From contig CASFVA010000026.1 of the NCBI GenBank assembly GCA_949298075.1, positions 31,543 through 95,542 on the forward strand: a stretch of 64,000 nt of DNA, in the 5' to 3' direction. The notes under the pieces are model-generated. The model saw only the letters and a program-made list of their open reading frames with translations. It had not been told where the DNA came from and made no database searches. Source of the DNA: an uncultured Lentisphaeria bacterium. GTDB taxonomy: Bacteria; Verrucomicrobiota; Lentisphaeria; Victivallales; Victivallaceae. Made by a program: the position numbers and the translations under genes. Positions 59,486 to 64,000 of the stretch are shown here, in pieces; the first letter of the stretch is position 1, and the number at the start of each line of letters is the position of its first letter.

Positions 59486-59513
59486 AATATAATGTTTTGC
59501 CGCCAAAAAACAA
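59486..59513 (-). promoter_or_regulatory. ldhA promoter
   Basis: On the minus strand TTGTTT (59508-59513), a 16-base spacer and TATATT (59486-59491). Transcription should begin near 59479, giving a leader of about 180 bases. Confidence 0.5.
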
Positions 59514-59616
59514 GCGGGTTGCCGGCAAAATCGGAACTTCCGAAGACGTTCCGGCGGCGGAAAATAAAAATCAATGCATAAAAATCTATTTTTTGTGCTG
59601 AAAAATCCATGTCATC

Positions 59617-59645
59617 TTGCAAAGAACGGTTTCTGCATGTATATT
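59617..59645 (+). promoter_or_regulatory. glmS promoter
   Basis: TTGCAA (59617-59622), a 17-base spacer and TATATT (59640-59645), about 50 bases before the ATG. Confidence 0.65.
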
Positions 59646-59661
59646 ATCGTAATAATATGCA
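59633..59661 (+). promoter_or_regulatory. Inverted repeat over the glmS -10 box
   Basis: ATATTAT and ATAATAT (seven perfect pairs, four bases apart) lie within outer arms TGCAT and ATGCA; a two-base bulge separates the left arm parts. The repeat covers the -10 box and the start of transcription, where a repressor would act. No regulator for it is known here. Confidence 0.4.
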
Positions 59662-59697
59662 AAAAATTCCATAAAATTTACCGAAAGGTCATTTGCA

Positions 59698-61521
59698 ATG
59701 TGCGGAATTGTCGGCTATACTGGAGATGCTCCGGCGGCCAAACTGCTGCTCGACGGCCTCAGCCGCCTCGAATACCGGGGGTATGACTCCGCCGGTCTGT
59801 GCCTTCTCAATCAGGATTTCTCCACGGTAAAGACGGTTGGAAAAGTCCGTAATCTGGCCGAAAAAGTCCGCGACTGCCAGGTTGACGGACTTGTCGGAAT
59901 CGCCCACACCCGCTGGGCCACTCATGGCGCTCCGCTTGAAAAGAATGCCCATCCGCATCTTGATGACGGCGGGCGCGTCGCCGTGGTGCACAACGGGATC
60001 ATTGAAAACTACATGGCGCTGCGGTCGCGGCTGGAAAAGCGCGGTCATAAATTCATTTCCGACACCGACAGCGAGGTGATTCCCCACCTGATCGCTGAGT
60101 TCTACGACGATGATCCGGTGCAGGCGGTGGCGGCGGCGCTCCGCCAGCTGACCGGAACCTACGGCGTCTGCGTGCTGTTCAGGGACCTGCCCGGACTGAT
60201 GATTGCGGCGCGTTCGGGCAGTCCGGTCATTGTCGGACTCGGACAGGGATCGAACATGGCGGCCAGCGATGTCACCGCCCTGATTACCCACACCCGCAAT
60301 GTCATCTATCTTAACGACGGCGAACTGGCAGTCATAACTCCGGAAAAAGTTGAGCTGCGCACGTTGGCCAACGTGCCGATCGAACGGGAAATTTCCCGCA
60401 TCACCTGGGATCCGGACACCATTGGCAAGGGTGGTTACGAACACTTCATGATCAAGGAGATCTTTGAACAGCCCGAGGCGTTGGCCAACACCATCCGGGG
60501 CCGGGTGCTGCCTGACGACGGCAGCGCCAAACTCTCCGGGCTGAACATGACGCCGCGCGAGATGGCGATGATCAACCGGATTGTCATTCCGGGGTGCGGC
60601 AGCAGTCTGCATTCCGGATTGATCGGCGAGTATTACTTCGAGGATATTGCCGGTATTCCGGCCGAGGTTGAACAGGCGGCGGAATTCCGCTATCGCAACC
60701 CGATTATCGAACCCAACACCCTGGTGCTGCCGATCAGCCAGTCCGGTGAGACCGCCGATACGCTGGCGGCAGTGCGTGAAGCCATTCACAAGGGTGCGGT
60801 GGTTGCTGCGATCTCCAACGTGGTCGGTTCGACCATCGCCCGGGAGTGCGGCCGCGGCGTCTACCTGCACGCCGGTCCGGAAATCAGTGTGGCGTCGACC
60901 AAGGCATTTACCTGCCAGGTGGCGGCGCTGCTGCTGATGTCGCTGCTGTTCGGACGCAGCCGCCGGCTCAGCGGCGAGGACGGCCGCGAAATCGGCGCCG
61001 AGATCGCCCGGCTGCCGGAGCTGGTGCAGTCGGTGCTGGATGAATTTCCGACCATTGAGCGCATAGCCAAGAAATACGCCGCGTTCAATGATTTCTTTTT
61101 CATCGGCCGGGGGTGTCTGTATCCGGTGGCGCTGGAGGGCGCGCTGAAGCTCAAGGAAGTAAGCTATGTTCACGCCGAGGGCTACCACGCCGCTGAACTC
61201 AAGCACGGACCGATGTCGCTGCTCGGAGACCGGGTGCCGGTGATTGCGCTGGCCAACCGGATTCCGGGACAGGAAAAACTGCTGGGCAACATCGAGGAAT
61301 GCCTGGCGCGGCGTTCGCCGGTGATTGCGGTGGTGAGCGGCGAGGACGCCAATGTGGCGAAATACACTTCCGACATCATCCGGGTGCCGGCGAGCTCCCG
61401 GTATGCCGCTCCGATAACGACGGTGGTGGCGCTGCAGATTTTCGCCTACTGTTTTGCGCGTGAACGCAAGTGCGACATCGACCAGCCCCGCAATCTGGCC
61501 AAAAGTGTAACGGTGGAGTAA
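59698..61521 (+). CDS. glmS: Glutamine-fructose-6-phosphate aminotransferase
   Basis: 607 residues. The N-terminal glutaminase starts MCGIVGYTG with catalytic Cys2 after Met removal, then SRLEYRGYDSAG, TRWATHGAP and VVHNGIIENY. After a linker the two SIS domains show PGCGSSLHSG, VLPISQSGETADTLAAV, ISNVVGSTIARE and the C-terminal LKLKEVSYVHAEGYHAAELK and RNLAKSVTVE. It makes glucosamine 6-phosphate from fructose 6-phosphate and glutamine for peptidoglycan and LPS. The short leader rules out a glmS ribozyme. It heads the glmS-glmM-glmU-like operon. Confidence 0.96.
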   Translation: MCGIVGYTGDAPAAKLLLDGLSRLEYRGYDSAGLCLLNQDFSTVKTVGKVRNLAEKVRDCQVDGLVGIAHTRWATHGAPLEKNAHPHLDDGGRVAVVHNGIIENYMALRSRLEKRGHKFISDTDSEVIPHLIAEFYDDDPVQAVAAALRQLTGTYGVCVLFRDLPGLMIAARSGSPVIVGLGQGSNMAASDVTALITHTRNVIYLNDGELAVITPEKVELRTLANVPIEREISRITWDPDTIGKGGYEHFMIKEIFEQPEALANTIRGRVLPDDGSAKLSGLNMTPREMAMINRIVIPGCGSSLHSGLIGEYYFEDIAGIPAEVEQAAEFRYRNPIIEPNTLVLPISQSGETADTLAAVREAIHKGAVVAAISNVVGSTIARECGRGVYLHAGPEISVASTKAFTCQVAALLLMSLLFGRSRRLSGEDGREIGAEIARLPELVQSVLDEFPTIERIAKKYAAFNDFFFIGRGCLYPVALEGALKLKEVSYVHAEGYHAAELKHGPMSLLGDRVPVIALANRIPGQEKLLGNIEECLARRSPVIAVVSGEDANVAKYTSDIIRVPASSRYAAPITTVVALQIFAYCFARERKCDIDQPRNLAKSVTVE

Positions 61522-61524
61522 ATC

Positions 61525-62868
61525 ATGGAAAAGTTGTTTGGAACTGATGGCATCCGTGGCAAGGCCAATTCCTATCCGATCACTCCGGAACTGGCGCTGC
61601 TGGTTGGCAAGGCGGTGGCCAAGCATTTCGGCGCAGCCGGAGGCGGTTCCCGGCGGGCGGTGCTGGGCAAGGACACCCGGCTGTCCGGATATATGCTGGA
61701 AAACGCGATTTCGGCGGGCTTGCTCAGCATGGGCATGGATGTACTGGAAGTCGGTCCGATGCCTACTCCTGCGGTGGCGCATCTGACCCGTTCGCTCAAT
61801 GCCCATTGCGGGATTATGATCACCGCCAGCCACAATCCTTCCGAGGACAACGGGATCAAGATTTTTTCCGCCGACGGCTTCAAGCTGTCGACTGCTGACA
61901 CGGATCGGATTGAAAAGCTGATTGCCGACAAGGAGCTTTCCAGTGCCCACATTGCCAACCGGATGATTGGCAAAGCGCGGCGGATTGACGATGTGAGCGG
62001 CCGTTATATCGAATTCGCCAAGTATTCGGTCCGCAACCAGAGTCTCAACGGCATGCGGATTGTACTGGACTGCGCCAACGGCGCGGCCTACGCGATTGCC
62101 CCGACGATTTTCCGGGAACTTGGTGCCGAGGTCATCACCATGGGGGTGGCTCCGGACGGCATCAACATCAACGACGGTTGCGGAGCCACGCATGTGGAAA
62201 AGATGTGTGAAATGGTCCGGAGCAGTGGAGCCGATCTGGGAATCGCGCTGGATGGCGACGCCGACCGGGTGATTTTCTGTGACGACCGCGGCGAAGTGGT
62301 GGATGGCGACCGAATCATCGGCATGGTGGCGCTGGATTACAAGAGCCGGGGGCGGCTGGCCGGCAACCGGATTGTGGTAACGTGCATGAGCAATCTCGGG
62401 CTGGTGGAGGCCATGACGTCGGCCGGCATTGAAGTGGTGACCACCGATGTCGGGGATCATAACGTGATTGAGGCGATGCGGGCCGACGGCAGCAATGTCG
62501 GCGGCGAACAGTCCGGACATGTGATTTTCATGGACTATGTCACCACCGGAGACGGCATCATCACGGCGCTGCATGTGCTGAAACTCATGCAGCGCTGCGG
62601 CAAAAGCCTGAAAGAGCTGGCCGGTTTCATGTCGGTTTTTCCGCAGAAGCTGGTCAATGTGCCGGTGACGGAAAAGATTCCGCTGGATGAAATTCCCGCT
62701 CTGGTGGCGGTGCGCCGGGAGTGCGAGTCGGCGCTCGGTGATTCCGGGCGGACCATCATCCGCTATTCCGGAACCGAGAACAAGCTGCGGATATTGGTTG
62801 AGGCCCGGCGGCAGAGCGATCTGGATTACTGGGTTGAGAGGTTGACTGCCGCTGTGCGCAGAAGTTGA
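61525..62868 (+). CDS. glmM: Phosphoglucosamine mutase
   Basis: 447 residues. MEKLFGTDGIRGKANSYPIT is the GlmM start. Catalytic Ser102 is in GIMITASHNPSEDNG, the metal loop is ALDGDADRVIFCD, sugar binding is VGGEQSGHVIF, and phosphate binding is TIIRYSGTENKLRILVE. It converts glucosamine 6-phosphate to the 1-phosphate. It starts three bases after glmS and uses a ribosome site inside it. Confidence 0.96.
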   Translation: MEKLFGTDGIRGKANSYPITPELALLVGKAVAKHFGAAGGGSRRAVLGKDTRLSGYMLENAISAGLLSMGMDVLEVGPMPTPAVAHLTRSLNAHCGIMITASHNPSEDNGIKIFSADGFKLSTADTDRIEKLIADKELSSAHIANRMIGKARRIDDVSGRYIEFAKYSVRNQSLNGMRIVLDCANGAAYAIAPTIFRELGAEVITMGVAPDGININDGCGATHVEKMCEMVRSSGADLGIALDGDADRVIFCDDRGEVVDGDRIIGMVALDYKSRGRLAGNRIVVTCMSNLGLVEAMTSAGIEVVTTDVGDHNVIEAMRADGSNVGGEQSGHVIFMDYVTTGDGIITALHVLKLMQRCGKSLKELAGFMSVFPQKLVNVPVTEKIPLDEIPALVAVRRECESALGDSGRTIIRYSGTENKLRILVEARRQSDLDYWVERLTAAVRRS

Positions 62869-62909
62869 GCGCGACTGGGAACAGCCAGCCGGGAAAGGAC
62901 GGGCAAAAC

Positions 62910-63749
62910 ATGATTGAGTTGATTGAATGGAAATCTCCGGATCTGGCACCCCTGGCTCCCGAAATCGGCGCCGTCCGGATTCTGAACCGGCCGTTGCGGG
63001 AGTGCCTGGCGGAACGCCTCGCGACACTGACGGCGGTGGGACACTGGCGGGTGGACTTCTGGCCGGAGGCGGAGCTGCTGGCAGAACTGTCCGGCTGTCC
63101 GACCTGGGAAGTGGTGGCGGGGAATGAGATCGTGGCCGCATCCGCCGGAACGCAGGAGCGCCGGCGTTTCGAGGCCCGCGGACAATTCATCCGCTATCCC
63201 TGGGACGTGCTGGCGCTCAATGAGCGCCTGGTGGCGGAGCTGGATTCCGACCGGGTGGAGGGGCGGATTTATCCTTCCGCCACCGTCGAGGGGCACATTG
63301 TGCTGGGCGAGGGGTCGCGGATTCTGCCCGGCGTGTTCATCGAAGGCAACGTGGTGATCGGGCGCGACTGCAAGATCGGCCCGAACGCCTACCTGCGCGG
63401 CAATACTGTGATTGGCGACCGGTGCCACGTCGGTCAGGCCGTGGAAATCAAGAATTCGGTGCTGGGCGACCGGGTCAGTGTCGGACATCTGAGTTATGTC
63501 GGAGATACCGTCATGGCGGACAACGTCAATTTCGGCGCCGGAACCATCATCGGCAACCTCCGGCACGATGGGGCCAATCATCGTTCCATGGTGGGCGGGC
63601 GGCTGGTTTCCACCGGGCGCCGGAAATTCGGTTCGGTGATCGGCAGCGGGGTTCACACCGGTATTCACACGGTGATATATCCCGGCCGCAAGCTGGGGTG
63701 CGGGGTCTCTACGCGTCCGGGCGCGGTGGTGGACCGGGATTTGGAGTGA
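62910..63749 (+). CDS. GlmU-like left-handed beta-helix acetyltransferase
   Basis: 279 residues from the ATG at 62910. The N-terminal ~110 residues (IEWKSPDLAPLAPEIGAVRI; HWRVDFWPEAELLAELSGCP) are not a full nucleotidyltransferase but look like the short N-part of Bacteroidetes-type GlmU proteins. From about 120 there is a hexapeptide-repeat beta helix: RIYPSATVEGHIVLGEGSRI, GVFIEGNVVIGRDCKIGPNA, GNTVIGDRCHVG and NFGAGTIIGNLRHDG; it ends VVDRDLE. Such helices act as acetyl- or acyltransferases on glucosamine 1-phosphate or UDP-sugars. Being third in the glmS-glmM run, it probably acetylates glucosamine 1-phosphate; the uridylyl step must then come from another gene. Confidence 0.8.
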   Translation: MIELIEWKSPDLAPLAPEIGAVRILNRPLRECLAERLATLTAVGHWRVDFWPEAELLAELSGCPTWEVVAGNEIVAASAGTQERRRFEARGQFIRYPWDVLALNERLVAELDSDRVEGRIYPSATVEGHIVLGEGSRILPGVFIEGNVVIGRDCKIGPNAYLRGNTVIGDRCHVGQAVEIKNSVLGDRVSVGHLSYVGDTVMADNVNFGAGTIIGNLRHDGANHRSMVGGRLVSTGRRKFGSVIGSGVHTGIHTVIYPGRKLGCGVSTRPGAVVDRDLE

Positions 63750-64000
63750 CTGCGCCGGCATTATTGCGGTCCGGGGCGGTCGTTCGAGGTTCCGGAGGCC
63801 GGGGGGGCAGCGGCATTGAGGCGTGATTTCCGGGGTGTGTGGTGTGTTTTTTGAGCTGAAAAAAGGGTAAAAAGGTCTGAAAACCGCTTGCATTGTTCTG
63901 TTCCGGATGATATATTAGGAGATATTGCGCCGGATTCCCGGGGGTCACCTGGGGTGGCGGTGCGGGCTGAGCATAATTTCATCGACCATATATTAGTGAA
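63750..64000. other. Intergenic end of the window
   Basis: No gene start is seen in these 251 bases. They contain a clear promoter at 63888-63916, followed by 84 bases of GC-rich then AT-rich sequence running off the window. A T-rich stretch near 63847-63852 has no proper hairpin before it. Confidence 0.6.
63888..63916 (+). promoter_or_regulatory. Promoter of a gene or RNA beyond the window
   Basis: TTGCAT (63888-63893), a 17-base spacer and TATATT (63911-63916). The product starts after 64000 or is an RNA. Confidence 0.6.

Larger units (their letters stand above)
59301..59697. other. Divergent intergenic region, ldhA / glmS
   Basis: The 397 bases contain the ldhA promoter (minus strand), its roughly 180-base GC-rich leader, and the glmS promoter with an inverted repeat (plus strand). 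The middle (about 59510-59640) is AT-rich. In the ldhA leader an open frame of about 51 codons from a TTG ends just before the ldhA ribosome site, but it has no credible start. I see no RNA gene. Confidence 0.6.

Noticed and set aside
59645..59697. A glmS ribozyme in the glmS leader.
   Set aside because: The leader is about 45-50 bases, far shorter than the ribozyme, and the conserved core is not present.
59689..63141. A 1150-codon open frame on the minus strand opposite glmS and glmM.
   Set aside because: It mirrors the codon pattern of two certain genes and reads as Arg/His/Gly-rich sequence with no motif. Long antisense frames are common in this GC-rich window.
63940..63975. The start of a TPP riboswitch (GGGGTGGC and GCTGAGC).
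   Set aside because: The conserved CTGAGA is CTGAGC here and the ACCTGATC block is not visible before the window ends.

Overview
The window is a GC-rich, gene-dense stretch (about 50 protein genes, mostly short gaps) from a Gram-negative bacterium. It encodes secretin-type outer-membrane proteins, lipoproteins, a LolA-like protein and an AsmA-like protein, so there is an outer membrane. The mixture of V-type ATPase subunits, GH38 and GH78 glycosidases, Gfo/Idh and FAD oxidoreductases next to a sugar ABC importer, and secretin paralogues best fits the PVC group, most likely Lentisphaerota (Victivallis-like). That placement is inference from gene content only. No rRNA, tRNA, CRISPR array, insertion sequence or prophage was recognised.

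Layout. 1-1430 (+): end of an unidentified gene and a TadE-like pseudopilin. 1495-4424 (+): cinA-recN. 4473-11473 (-): a complete phosphate system in the order pstS, a 115-aa unknown protein, pstC, pstA, pstB, phoU, phoB, phoR, with almost every junction overlapping or only a few bases apart. 11562-14599 (-): two tandem secretin-like paralogues. 14872-19556 (+): nitroreductase, then a MoxR-DUF58-DUF4381-like-VWA operon. 19656-28356 (-): a glycan-use region with a TPR protein, a solute-binding protein, two permeases, a Gfo/Idh oxidoreductase, an amidase and an FAD oxidoreductase. 28543-30030 (+): M32 carboxypeptidase. 29997-35513 (-): topA, an AsmA-like protein, an epimerase and an MFS carrier. 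35818-36594 (+): LolA-like lipoprotein. 36668-44422 (-): GH38, D-lyxose isomerase, AraC regulator, GH78 and a glycosyltransferase. 44489-48908 (-): dnaN-recF-comEC. 49045-50415 (-): ugd. 50686-53353 (+): CsoR-like repressor, FMN-riboswitch-controlled ribB, fucP. 53488-58210 (+): proA, V-ATPase I and K subunits, lplA. 58227-59300 (-): ldhA. 59698-63749 (+): glmS, glmM and a GlmU-like acetyltransferase, the amino-sugar pathway to UDP-GlcNAc.

Promoters are unusually readable: about fifteen gene starts carry TTGCAA/TTGCAT/TTGCCG/TTGAAA-like -35 boxes 16-18 bases from TATATT-like -10 boxes, on both strands. The strongest regulatory element is the FMN riboswitch at 51039-51155.

The least ordinary items are: TopA whose C-terminus carries three copies of a roughly 59-residue domain; the small unknown protein translationally coupled to pstS; the tandem secretin paralogues beside the Pho operon; an AsmA-like protein ending in five 11-residue repeats; a ComEC with no recognisable metallo-beta-lactamase motif; and a V-ATPase I-K pair separated from its catalytic subunits.
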